Part shown: piece after piece, positions 54,822-63,014 of the stretch
How positions within the stretch are numbered: position 1 is the first letter of the stretch
Layout: each line of letters begins with the position of its first letter
Assembly: GCA_013822765.1 (NCBI GenBank)
Contig: PNKY01000016.1
Location: 1-64,000 of the forward strand
Direction: 5' to 3'
DNA: 64,000 nt
Source of the DNA: Rhodospirillum sp.
GTDB taxonomy: Bacteria > Pseudomonadota > Alphaproteobacteria > Dongiales > Dongiaceae
Position numbers and translations under genes: made by a program
The notes under the pieces: model-generated
Told to the model about the DNA's origin: nothing
The model's input: the letters and a program-made list of their open reading frames with translations, nothing else
The model's database searches: none

Positions 54822-55738
54822 TAGCGCCGCGCGGCGGCCATCTCCGCGCGCACTTCTTCCAGGATCTTGGCGGCTTCGGTGCCGCGGATGCGCGCGATGT
54901 CGTCCTGGTATTTGAGCAGGGCGCCCAGCGAATGATCGATCGCGTCGGGCGTCAGCGCCACCTGGTCGAGCTGGATGAGCGCATCGGTCCAGTCGATGGT
55001 CTCGGCCACGCCCGGCAGCTTGAACAGGTCGTGCCCGCGCAGCTTCTGCACGAAGCCCACAACCTCGCGCGACAGGTCGAGGCTGGCGGCCGGCAGGCGC
55101 GCGCGCAGGATCTCCAGCTCGCGCTCGGCGCTCGGATAGTCGACCCAGTAATAGAAGCAGCGTCGCTTCAGGGCGTCGTGGATCTCGCGCGTGCGGTTGG
55201 AGGTGATGACGACGATCGGCGGCTCAGCAGTCTTGATGACACCAAGCTCCGGGATGGTCACCTGGAAGTCGCTGAGCAGTTCGAGCAGGAAGGCCTCGAA
55301 CGGCTCATCGGTGCGGTCCAGCTCGTCGATCAGCAGGACCTTCGGACCGCGCGCCTCGCTCTCCAGCGCCTGCAGCAGCGGTCGCTTGATCAGGAACCGC
55401 TCGGAGAAGATATCGGCGGCGATGCGCTCCTTGGAGTCGATATGCGCCGCCTCGGCCAGACGGATCTCCAGCATCTGGCGCGGATAGTCCCACTCGTAGA
55501 CTGCGCTGGCGACGTCGAGCCCTTCGTAGCACTGCAGGCGCACCAGCGTCCGCCCGAGTGTCGCCGCCAGCACTTTCGCGATTTCAGTCTTGCCGACGCC
55601 CGCCTCGCCTTCAAGGAATAGGGGCCGTCTGAGCTTCAGCGAGAGAAAGACGGCGGTCGCCAGACTGCGATCGGCGATGTAGTTGCCCTGGCGGAGAAGA
55701 GTGAAGGTCTCCTCGATGTTGCGCGGGATCGCCGCCAT
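54821..55738 (-). CDS. coxD: MoxR-type AAA+ ATPase CoxD
   Basis: MoxR-family ATPase acting as a chaperone in metal-site assembly. The 305-residue protein has Walker A GEAGVGKTE (residues 44-52), Walker B VLLIDELDRTDE and the sensor 1 VVITSNRTREIHDALKRRC. Its ribosome site AGGGA overlaps the ydbL stop codon, so it is read from the same transcript as the upstream ydbH-ynbE-ydbL genes. Confidence 0.93.
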   Translation of the reverse strand: MAAIPRNIEETFTLLRQGNYIADRSLATAVFLSLKLRRPLFLEGEAGVGKTEIAKVLAATLGRTLVRLQCYEGLDVASAVYEWDYPRQMLEIRLAEAAHIDSKERIAADIFSERFLIKRPLLQALESEARGPKVLLIDELDRTDEPFEAFLLELLSDFQVTIPELGVIKTAEPPIVVITSNRTREIHDALKRRCFYYWVDYPSAERELEILRARLPAASLDLSREVVGFVQKLRGHDLFKLPGVAETIDWTDALIQLDQVALTPDAIDHSLGALLKYQDDIARIRGTEAAKILEEVRAEMAAARR

Positions 55739-55748
55739 CCATCCGTCC

Positions 55749-56096
55749 CTACTTCGTGACCCAGGCGCCCGATGAATTCATGTAGTAGAAGCCGGGCTTC
55801 AGCTTGCCGATGATCTTCTCGCCGGCAATTGCGCCGATCTGCTCCACCGGCACGCCCTTTTGATTCGCGATCTGCTGATACTTCTCCAGCCGCTGCGCGT
55901 TGACCGACTGGACCAGGGATTGGATGTCGGCAGGCGCGCTTGGCGAAACCGACGCAACCAGACCGTCAGGGCGCTCGCCGACCAGGCCGGCAGCGCGCGC
56001 ATCGTCCAGAGCATCCGCCATCGCGGGCGCCGAGAACACCATTGCCAGGGCCAGCACCAGGCCGCTCAGCAACGATTTGATCTTGAGGCTCGTCAT
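55749..56096 (-). CDS. ydbL: YdbL-family (DUF1318) periplasmic protein
   Basis: The 115-residue product has a signal peptide (SLLSGLVLALAMVFS, cut after AMA-DA) and the DUF1318 domain (DDARAAGLVGERPDG, SVNAQRLEKYQQIANQKGV, GEKIIGKLKPGFYYMNSSG). In E. coli YdbL works with YdbH and YnbE in phospholipid transport to the outer membrane. Gene order ydbH-ynbE-ydbL matches. coxD follows after 10 bp. Confidence 0.93.
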   Translation of the reverse strand: MTSLKIKSLLSGLVLALAMVFSAPAMADALDDARAAGLVGERPDGLVASVSPSAPADIQSLVQSVNAQRLEKYQQIANQKGVPVEQIGAIAGEKIIGKLKPGFYYMNSSGAWVTK

Positions 56097-56110
56097 GTGG
56101 AATCGCTCCG

Positions 56111-56329
56111 TTAGAACAGATTGGGGTTGTCCTGCAGCAACGTGTCGACGTCGCGGTCCACCTTGACTCGGACCTCCTGCTCGATCTTCACGTTGAGATT
56201 GATCACGATCGGCTTGTCCGGCGCCTCGACCTTCACGGTCGGGGTGCAGGCCGCCAGGGTGGTGGCGGCAATACCGCCGACCAGTCCGGCGAGCAGTACG
56301 CGCGTTAGACGTGGGTGAAGCTGTCGCAC
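56111..56329 (-). CDS. ynbE: YnbE-family outer-membrane lipoprotein
   Basis: The 72-residue product has a lipoprotein signal ending in LAAC (Cys28). The mature part PIVINLNVKIEQEVRVKVDRD is the conserved YnbE segment; in E. coli YnbE is an outer-membrane lipoprotein that pairs with YdbH by beta-augmentation. It lies between ydbH (11-bp gap) and ydbL (14-bp gap). Confidence 0.93.
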   Translation of the reverse strand: MRQLHPRLTRVLLAGLVGGIAATTLAACTPTVKVEAPDKPIVINLNVKIEQEVRVKVDRDVDTLLQDNPNLF

Positions 56330-56340
56330 AGCGGTGCCCT

Positions 56341-58842
56341 CTATTGCAGCTCGTTCAACCGTTCTTCGATGATAGAAGGCAGGCGGTAGCCCGCCAAGCC
56401 CTTGCGCAAGACCTCATCCAGTTTCCCGGACAAGTTGAGGTTAAATTCCACCGGATAGCCGTTGTAGAAGCTAGGGTTGCTGCCGGCGATGTGCAAGCCC
56501 AGCTCGGCGTCGCCGGTCAGCTTTCGGTTCAAGGTCACGACCAATTCCTTGTAATGGAAGTCCGACAAAGCCTGCAACGCCATGCTCACCGACGACCCTG
56601 CGCTGCCCAAGGCCCCCGGCGCCTGGGCTGCATCGTAGCGTAGGACTCCCGGCGCGTCGGCGGCGAACTTCGCGTTATCGACGATAATGCCGTTGGGAAA
56701 CAAAGTGATGGGCGCAGTGCCGGAGATCGCGCCTTCGCCGCTTAGGCCGGCAACTCCAGCGATCTTGAACAACTCGCTGACGGAAAGTTGATCGATGTTG
56801 AGAGTCATTCTCTGCCCGGCCGCATTCATGGCGATCTCGGTAGGCGCGATGCTGGCGCGGCCGCCGGCTATGTCCAGGCGGCCCTCCTCGACTTTCATGA
56901 TCGGGCCATGCAGCTCGAATCGGACCAGCGCGTTGGTCATCGGCAGTCCTGCGATGAACTGCTCGATGGCGAGCTGCTGATTCGGTTTCGTGGAGACCGG
57001 CCACGGTTCGTCGATCTCGATCACGCCATTGAGGTTCTGGAACAGCACCGGGCCGGCATCGCCGGTCAGTCCTTCGAGGCCCAGCTTGACCTCGGAGCTT
57101 GCCCGGCCTTTGGACCACTTGATCGGCCCGGCGAGGCGCACGGTGCCGGAGAAGTCGCGCAGATAGCTCTTGGCACGCGGAAACAGATCAGCCGGTTGCA
57201 GCTTGCCGGGCGCGAAGACGATCGGCCCCATGTCGAGATCGGCGACGTAGTTCCGCGTGTTGAAATTGCCGGTCAGCTTGATATTGCCGAGCTTCACGCC
57301 GCCGCCGGCGCCGGTGATGGCGTTGAGCTGCGCCGCCAGCTTGCCCCCGTCGATGCGTCCGGTGCCGTTGAGCGTGAACGTCGGCAGGCCATAGCCGGCA
57401 TCGAGCGAGCTGACGCGCAGCTCGCCGTCGATCGCCGTGCCCGCGCCAGACAGCTTGACGAGCGCATTGGTGGCCGAGACGCCGCGCGCCTTGTTGGTGA
57501 GCGCGATCTTGGAGCCGTTGATATGCCACGTCAGTCCGGCCTCGCCACCTTGAGCGGCGGCGTCGATGCCGGGAATGCGCAGCTCCACCGTCTCGCCCCA
57601 CGACTTGGCGGCGAGGTTGAGAGCGCCGGTGATGGCGCCCGCGGTCCAGCTGCCGTCGCGCGTGTTCATGCGGAACGCGGTGTTGTCGGCTTTCAGCGTC
57701 AATGCGCCGGCGCCGATCGACGTGCTCTTGGCGGCATCCGCGATGCCCTTGTGCGCGATCTTGCCCTCGGCCGACAACGCGGCCGCCAGCACGCCGTCGA
57801 CCACGGTCAGGTGCACCGGCGCGCTCAGCTCCGGCTGGCGGATCTGCCAGCCGGAGAACGCAACGCTGTCATCGCGCGCAGTGACCTGCGCGGTCAGGTC
57901 GAGCGCCAGCGCGCCGGCGGCAAGGGAGAGCGTTGCAGCGCCATTGGCCTGCGCCTTCGCCGTCGGCGACAGACCACCCGCCAGGTCGAGCTGGATGTTG
58001 TCGATGTTGAGCGGCAGGTGCGTCGAGCGGATATCGGCGGTCAGGGATCCGGTCAGCGGCGCAGCCAGCTGTGCGGTGCGGATGCCGTTCAGCTGCAGCA
58101 CCACCGCCACCGGTTTCGCGCCCGGCGCCGGATCGATGCTCGCCGCCACCTGGTCGAGATGCACGCTGGCCTCGACCGTGCCTTCCTGCGGCGCGACCTG
58201 GGGCGCGAACGCCCAGAGCGGCGATTGCGGCGCGAGCGCAATGCGCACGTCGCCGGTCATGGTCGGCTCCTTGAGCGCGCTCGAAACGTCGATCTTTGCG
58301 GTGGCGCGGGTGTGGCCGCCGGCATCGTTCGCAGTCAGATCGAGCGCGAGCGCGCCTTGGCCGAGGTGCGCCGACCCGCCGATCGCGACGCCGCCCATCG
58401 GCGTTTCGAGTGCCAGGTCGAGCCGGTCGACCGAGATCGTCTCCGGCATGGCGGTGCCGCCGGCCTTCGGGCCCTCATCGCCGTCGCCCCGCATCAACGG
58501 CTCGAGGTCGCCGAGGGTGACCGCGCCGCCCTCGATCCGGCCGTGCGCCGACGCCTTGCCGACCGCAACCGAGGAGAGGTTGCCCTGCAGATCGTATTCC
58601 AGCCGGATGTCGCTGGCTTCGAACGGCGCGGCATTGCCAATTTTCACGTGATCGATGCGAGCGGAGGAGGTGCCGAGCTCGCCGAGGGAGATTGTGACCG
58701 GCACGCCATAGGTCCGCTCCACATAGCCGGCGATCGCCGCCTCCGCGAACGGAATGCGCCAGATCGCCACCACGCCGGCCGCCACCAGCAGCAGGATCGG
58801 CACGCTGAGCAGGCCGACGATGACGATGGTGCGGCGGCGCAT
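56341..58842 (-). CDS. ydbH: YdbH-family intermembrane phospholipid transport protein
   Basis: AsmA-like protein that spans the periplasm as a lipid groove. The 833-residue product has an N-terminal membrane helix (TIVIVGLLSVPILLLVAAG) and long beta-rich repeats, with the C-terminal DUF748/YdbH-type region containing DFHYKELVVTLNRKLTGDAE and the end LPSIIEERLNELQ. Identification rests largely on the adjacent ynbE and ydbL genes. It is a second AsmA-type protein in the window, unrelated in position to that at 19859. Confidence 0.9.
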   Translation of the reverse strand: MRRRTIVIVGLLSVPILLLVAAGVVAIWRIPFAEAAIAGYVERTYGVPVTISLGELGTSSARIDHVKIGNAAPFEASDIRLEYDLQGNLSSVAVGKASAHGRIEGGAVTLGDLEPLMRGDGDEGPKAGGTAMPETISVDRLDLALETPMGGVAIGGSAHLGQGALALDLTANDAGGHTRATAKIDVSSALKEPTMTGDVRIALAPQSPLWAFAPQVAPQEGTVEASVHLDQVAASIDPAPGAKPVAVVLQLNGIRTAQLAAPLTGSLTADIRSTHLPLNIDNIQLDLAGGLSPTAKAQANGAATLSLAAGALALDLTAQVTARDDSVAFSGWQIRQPELSAPVHLTVVDGVLAAALSAEGKIAHKGIADAAKSTSIGAGALTLKADNTAFRMNTRDGSWTAGAITGALNLAAKSWGETVELRIPGIDAAAQGGEAGLTWHINGSKIALTNKARGVSATNALVKLSGAGTAIDGELRVSSLDAGYGLPTFTLNGTGRIDGGKLAAQLNAITGAGGGVKLGNIKLTGNFNTRNYVADLDMGPIVFAPGKLQPADLFPRAKSYLRDFSGTVRLAGPIKWSKGRASSEVKLGLEGLTGDAGPVLFQNLNGVIEIDEPWPVSTKPNQQLAIEQFIAGLPMTNALVRFELHGPIMKVEEGRLDIAGGRASIAPTEIAMNAAGQRMTLNIDQLSVSELFKIAGVAGLSGEGAISGTAPITLFPNGIIVDNAKFAADAPGVLRYDAAQAPGALGSAGSSVSMALQALSDFHYKELVVTLNRKLTGDAELGLHIAGSNPSFYNGYPVEFNLNLSGKLDEVLRKGLAGYRLPSIIEERLNELQ

Positions 58843-58993
58843 GGGCTGGTTCGGTCCTCGGAGGCGAGATCACGGGCAAAGTCTGGAGCGAAGTCTACCG
58901 GCCCGGACCGCCGCCGCAAAGGAGGCTTGCCGCCCCCGCCCGCGGCCAGCAAGATGGCCGAGTCGGATGAATCAAGGCGAGCGGCCGCAACGC

Positions 58994-60505
58994 ATGAAAT
59001 TGGGGACTTGGATCGCAACGCTTGGCGTGGCCTGGCTTGCGTGCCTGGGGGTTGCGGACGGCGTGCTGGCCGATCCGGGCAAGCTGGCGCGGGCGGAATG
59101 CTGGTTCAAGGCGCCGGACAAGATCTCCACCCGCTGCTATCGCCTCAGCGTTCCGGAGAGCCGGGCCGGCCGCAGCGGCGTGACGCTCGAGCTGCCGGTG
59201 GTGGTGATCTCCGTGCCCGAGACCCGCAAGCGCGAGGACCCGGTGGTCTACCTGGCAGGCGGGCCGGGCGACGGCGCCTGGCTCGATGCCGACCGCATCG
59301 ATTTCTGGTGGGAGTTCGCCGCCGACAATGCCTGGGTGAACGAACGCGACCTGGTGCTGGTGGACCAGCGCGGCACCGGCCTTACCCAGCCGCGCATGGA
59401 TTGCCCGGAGCAGGAGGTCGCGCAGATCCGCTCCTTGAGCTTCGGCCTCAACCGCAAGGCGGCGCGCGAGGAATGGGAGAGTGCGGCGGCGAGCTGCCGC
59501 GTGCGGGTCGAGAAGGAGGGGCACGACCCGCTTTCGTACACCAGCAGGGATAGCGCGACCGACCTGCACGACCTGATGACCGCGCTGAAGCTGCAGCAAT
59601 GGAACGTCTACGGCCTGTCGTACGGGACGCGGCTGGCGCTGACCTATGCGCGCGATTATCCGCACGATCTGCGCAGCCTGATCCTGGATTCGGTCTATCT
59701 GCCGGAATCCGCGTTCCTGGAGGACGACGCCTGGCGCACCGACCGCGCCTTCCGCGTGCTGTTCGATGGCTGCCGGCAGAGCAAGGACTGCAATCGCTGG
59801 TATCCGAACCTGGAGCAGCGCCTGTTGGCGCTGGTGGACAAGCTGAACCAGACTCCGATCGAGCGCGAGGTGGAGCTGGACAGCGGCAAGCGCGTGAAGG
59901 TCGTGGTGACGGGCGAGCTGCTGCTCAACTATCTGTTCCAGAATCTCTACAACCGCTCCGGCATCGAGACCGTTCCGCAGATCATCGATCTGTTCGAGAA
60001 GGGCTCGCAGGCCGCTGTCACCAGCGAGATCGGCTATCTGGCGGACCTCTACGTCGACCGGCCCGACTGGGGCGACGCTCTCAGCCTGTCGATCGACTGC
60101 CACGAGGAGGTGCCGTTCAACGACCTGTCAAAGCTGCGGCAGGAGTATCGCCGCTATCCGCTGCTCAAGAGCTTCGCGGAAGATGAATCCTGGGGCGCTG
60201 CCTGCGACAAGTGGCCGATGGGGCCGCAAGACCCGGTCGAGAACCAGGCGATCTATTCCGATGTGCCGACCCTGCTGCTGACCGGGCTCTACGACCCGAT
60301 CACGCCGCCGCAATATGCGCGGCTTGCCGGCAGCCGCCTCATCAACAGCTTCTATTTCGAATTCCTGAGCGCCGGCCACGACGTGCTCAGCAACGAGCCC
60401 TGCGCCGGCGAGCTCGCCAAGCAGTTCCTCGGCGATCCCATGCGCATGCCCGGGCATGCCTGCCTCGGACGCCTCAAGCCGCCCGAGTTCCGCTCGCCCG
60501 GCTGA
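58994..60505 (+). CDS. Secreted S33-type peptidase (alpha/beta hydrolase with TAP-like C terminus)
   Basis: The 503-residue product from the ATG at 58994 has a signal peptide (TWIATLGVAWLACLGV, cut after VLA-DP). The fold motifs are VYLAGGPGDGAW (oxyanion), VDQRGTGL and the nucleophile Ser209 in GLSYGTRLAL; the late Asp and His are in LTGLYDPITPP and SAGHDVL. This matches tripeptidyl/prolyl aminopeptidases of family S33. An upstream ATG (58967) would delay the signal peptide. The gene diverges from ydbH and its stop lies in a 13-bp direct repeat. Confidence 0.85.
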   Translation: MKLGTWIATLGVAWLACLGVADGVLADPGKLARAECWFKAPDKISTRCYRLSVPESRAGRSGVTLELPVVVISVPETRKREDPVVYLAGGPGDGAWLDADRIDFWWEFAADNAWVNERDLVLVDQRGTGLTQPRMDCPEQEVAQIRSLSFGLNRKAAREEWESAAASCRVRVEKEGHDPLSYTSRDSATDLHDLMTALKLQQWNVYGLSYGTRLALTYARDYPHDLRSLILDSVYLPESAFLEDDAWRTDRAFRVLFDGCRQSKDCNRWYPNLEQRLLALVDKLNQTPIEREVELDSGKRVKVVVTGELLLNYLFQNLYNRSGIETVPQIIDLFEKGSQAAVTSEIGYLADLYVDRPDWGDALSLSIDCHEEVPFNDLSKLRQEYRRYPLLKSFAEDESWGAACDKWPMGPQDPVENQAIYSDVPTLLLTGLYDPITPPQYARLAGSRLINSFYFEFLSAGHDVLSNEPCAGELAKQFLGDPMRMPGHACLGRLKPPEFRSPG

Positions 60506-60526
60506 TCAGGTCTCGGCTGATCAGGT
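60499..60526. repeat. 13-bp direct repeat carrying stop codons of two convergent genes
   Basis: CGGCTGATCAGGT occurs at 60499-60511 and again at 60514-60526, separated by two bases. TGATCA inside each copy is palindromic and gives a stop on both strands. The peptidase uses TGA of the first copy (60503-60505), the minus-strand DUF1579-like gene uses the second (60521-60523). Confidence 0.85.
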
Positions 60527-61006
60527 TCGGGCACGCGTGAAATGCATGATCCAGTTGGTCTCCCAGGTGGCGCCGCCGTCCGGCGAGAAGGCCTGCTCCC
60601 AGCGCGCCGAGGTCTGGGTGATCTCCGACCAGCGGAAGCGCACCGTGATGGGGCGGCCGTTGAAGGTCTCGTCGGCGAGGAAGGTGCCGACGCCGTCCTT
60701 GAACCCGCCCCGCATCGGCGCATCGATCGTGGGATATCGCTGATCGAGCCACCAGATCAGCCAGTGCCCCTCCTTGGCGTCGAGCGCTCGAATGCCGACC
60801 GCGCGGTAGGCGCCGCCGGGCAGCTCCAGCATGTTGTCGTCGATATTGCCTTCGCCGCCGAGGGTGGGCCAGTTGACGCAGGTTCCGTCGAACTCATCCC
60901 ACTCGGTGCTGCCGGCAAGGCGCGCCTTCAGCCGGCGATGCCGGACGGTCCAGCGCCCGACCAGGAAGTCCCAGTCGTGCACATCAACGGTGAAAGTCGC
61001 GGTCAT
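60521..61006 (-). CDS. DUF1579-like protein
   Basis: A 161-residue soluble beta-barrel-like protein. Pattern: FTVDVHDWDFLVGRWTVRHR at the N terminus and ARWEQAFSPDGGATWETNWI at the C terminus, with a Trp-rich core (HWLIWWLDQRYP). This matches small lipocalin-like proteins of unknown function (DUF1579 or a close group). There is no signal peptide. Confidence 0.75.
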   Translation of the reverse strand: MTATFTVDVHDWDFLVGRWTVRHRRLKARLAGSTEWDEFDGTCVNWPTLGGEGNIDDNMLELPGGAYRAVGIRALDAKEGHWLIWWLDQRYPTIDAPMRGGFKDGVGTFLADETFNGRPITVRFRWSEITQTSARWEQAFSPDGGATWETNWIMHFTRART

Positions 61007-61105
61007 GAAGACCTCCAGAATGCGATGGAGGTGGTTGTACCGCCGACGCCTGTCATTGCGTGTCAGGTGTGACCGGAAGGCTCGAGAGCGGCAGCTTCGA
61101 AGCGA

Positions 61106-62053
61106 CTACGCCTGCTGCTTCAGCTCGTCGGTGGTGACGACGCGGTTGCGGCCGCGCCGCTTGCCGACATACATCACCTGGTCGGCCGCGTGCAGAACGC
61201 CGGCGACGCTGTCGGCATCCTGCGGGAAGAGCGCGATGCCGATGGTGGCGCCGATCGTAAGCTCCTTGTCGCCCGCCGGGACGGTGAGCTGGAGCTGCTG
61301 GCGCACCCGTTCCGCGACCGAGAACGCGACTTCACGCGCTTCCTCGGGCGGGATCTCCACGATGACGGCGAACTCGTCGCCGCCCAGGCGTGCCGCGAAA
61401 TCCTCTTGCCGCATCGCAGTCCCGAACGTGCCCGCCACCTGCTGCAGCAGGACGTCGCCGGCCTCGTGTCCGAGCGTGTCGTTGATCTCCTTGAAGCGGT
61501 CGAGGTCGATGAACAGCAGCGCAATGGTCGCCCCGCTGCTGCCGGCATACTCCACGCGCCGCTTCAGCTCTTCCTGGAAGGCGAGGCGGTTGGGCAGGCC
61601 GGTCAGCATGTCGTGGGTGGCGAGATAGTCGCTGCGCTGCTTCTGCTCGGCCAACTCCTCCGCCAGCTCGACCGACTGGCACGCCTGGCCCTCGAGCACG
61701 GAATGCGTCATCTCGATATCCGCCAGGAACCGCTTCAGCTCTTCTTCGCGCTGGGTGGCGTCGCGCTTGAACGCCTCATGCATGGTGCGTTCGCAGGCGA
61801 GCTCCGTCTCCAAGGCGTTGATGCGGACCTCGCGCGGATCGATCGCGGCCGGGCTCAGTGCGAAACTGGTATTGCGTTTCTGAAGCAGCATGCCGGCGGC
61901 TGCGCCCGCGAGCGCGCCGGCAATGCCGGCCATGACGGGGAAGGATTCGTGCAGGACGACGGCGAGGGCCGCACCGGCGGCAGCGCTGATGATCGGTACC
62001 AGCGTCTCGCGTGCATCGACTGACGATCCAGAGTCTGTTTTCGAGATGACCAT
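61106..62053 (-). CDS. Membrane diguanylate cyclase
   Basis: Makes cyclic di-GMP from two GTP. The 315-residue protein has two N-terminal hydrophobic stretches (about residues 18-57), a short coiled coil (about 75-140) and a GGDEF domain: active-site GGDEF at 224-228, and the inhibitory RxxD site RQED at 215-218, spaced exactly five residues before it, so product feedback is expected. There is no receiver or EAL domain. Inverted repeats lie upstream of the start. Confidence 0.95.
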   Translation of the reverse strand: MVISKTDSGSSVDARETLVPIISAAAGAALAVVLHESFPVMAGIAGALAGAAAGMLLQKRNTSFALSPAAIDPREVRINALETELACERTMHEAFKRDATQREEELKRFLADIEMTHSVLEGQACQSVELAEELAEQKQRSDYLATHDMLTGLPNRLAFQEELKRRVEYAGSSGATIALLFIDLDRFKEINDTLGHEAGDVLLQQVAGTFGTAMRQEDFAARLGGDEFAVIVEIPPEEAREVAFSVAERVRQQLQLTVPAGDKELTIGATIGIALFPQDADSVAGVLHAADQVMYVGKRRGRNRVVTTDELKQQA

Positions 62054-62088
62054 GTTTCCCCAAACACAGTGCGATCAAACAGCGCCAT

Positions 62089-62110
62089 CATACTACCCGA
62101 AAGTAGTATG
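62089..62110. promoter_or_regulatory. Inverted repeat upstream of the diguanylate cyclase gene
   Basis: CATACTAC (62089-62096), loop CCGAAA, GTAGTATG (62103-62110): a perfect 8-bp inverted repeat 36-57 bp before the minus-strand start. A second, overlapping one, TGCGA-CAGA-TCGCA, follows at 62109-62122. These could be an operator or the hairpin of a short leader. No T-run follows on either strand. Confidence 0.45.
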
Positions 62111-62145
62111 CGACAGATCGCACAAGCATCCCCTGGGGTGAGGAA

Positions 62146-62179
62146 AATAAAAAAGGGCGGCTCTACTAGAAGCCGCCCT
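62146..62179 (-). terminator. Intrinsic terminator of the coxL-coxM transcript
   Basis: On the minus strand, a 9-bp stem is formed by bases 62179-62171 and 62162-62154 (AGGGCGGCT/AGCCGCCCT read on the plus strand) with an eight-base loop. It is followed by TTTTTTATT (complement of 62146-62154). It lies 27 bp downstream of the coxM stop and separates it from the cyclase gene. Confidence 0.85.
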
Positions 62180-62186
62180 AATTGCG

Positions 62187-62200
62187 CAGAAAATTTTCTG
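62187..62200. promoter_or_regulatory. 14-bp perfect palindrome after coxM
   Basis: CAGAAAATTTTCTG at 62187-62200 is a perfect palindrome between the coxM stop (62206) and the terminator stem. It is A/T-rich in a GC-rich background. It could be a protein-binding site, or part of the 3' end structure of the transcript. Confidence 0.3.
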
Positions 62201-62205
62201 TAATT

Positions 62206-63000
62206 CTACGAAGCCGCCGCGACCGCGCGCGACGCCATGACGGAAACCAGATGCGCGCGATAGGCCGCCGTCGCGTGCAGATCGCTGTTGAGGCCATTTG
62301 CGCTTTGCTTCACCGCTTTCGCTGCGTCAGGTGTGAAGTTGGCGCTGAGCGCGCTCTCCAGTTCCTTGGAGCGGAACGCGCACGGACCGGCGCCCGTCAC
62401 CGCAACGCGCACGCCGCTGCCGGCCTTGGCCACGAACACGCCGACGATGGCGTAGCGCGAGGCCGGGTTCGGGAACTTGGAGTAGCCCGACTTGTCCGGC
62501 TTCGGGAAATGGATGGCGGTGATGATCTCGCCATCAGCAAGCGCGGTCTCGAACATGCCCTTGAAGAAGTCGTCGGCCTTGATCTCGCGCTTGTTGGTGC
62601 GGATGGTGGCGCCGAGCGCGAGCACGGCGGCAGGATAGTCCGCCGCCGGATCGCTGTTGGCGACCGAGCCGCCGATGGTGCCGCGGTTGCGCACCTGCGG
62701 ATCGCCGATCCCGCCCGCCAAGACAGCTAGGGCGGGGATCGCGTTCCGCACGTCGGCGGAGCGCGCCACATCGGCATGGGTGGTCATGGCGCCGATGGTG
62801 ATGCCGGCGCCTTCTGCCTTCACGCCCTTGAGCTCGGCGATGCCGCCGAGATCGACCAGGTCGCTCGGTTGCGCCAGCCGCTGCTTGAGGGTCGGGATGA
62901 GCGTCATCCCGCCCGCCACGATCTTTCCGTCGCTCTTGCTGGCGATCAGACTGGCGGCGTCCGCTGCGGAGGCCGGCCGGTGATATCCGAAATCATGCAT
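62206..63000 (-). CDS. coxM: Carbon monoxide dehydrogenase-like medium (FAD) subunit
   Basis: FAD-binding subunit of molybdenum hydroxylases, passing electrons to FAD. The 264-residue product has the N-terminal FAD site AGGMTLIPTLKQRL (residues 29-42), the second flavin motif RGTIGGSVANSDPAADYP (residues about 106-123), and a CODH_C-type C-terminal domain with GPCAFRSKELE. It follows coxL by 14 bp on the same strand and ends in front of an intrinsic terminator. Confidence 0.92.
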   Translation of the reverse strand: MHDFGYHRPASAADAASLIASKSDGKIVAGGMTLIPTLKQRLAQPSDLVDLGGIAELKGVKAEGAGITIGAMTTHADVARSADVRNAIPALAVLAGGIGDPQVRNRGTIGGSVANSDPAADYPAAVLALGATIRTNKREIKADDFFKGMFETALADGEIITAIHFPKPDKSGYSKFPNPASRYAIVGVFVAKAGSGVRVAVTGAGPCAFRSKELESALSANFTPDAAKAVKQSANGLNSDLHATAAYRAHLVSVMASRAVAAAS

Positions 63001-63014
63001 GATCCGTCCTCCCC

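Noticed and set aside
56788..59553. A 921-codon plus-strand frame across ydbH
   Set aside because: Complementary to the YdbH-family gene; Arg/Ala/His-rich shadow with no motif, and it conflicts with the ynbE-ydbL context.
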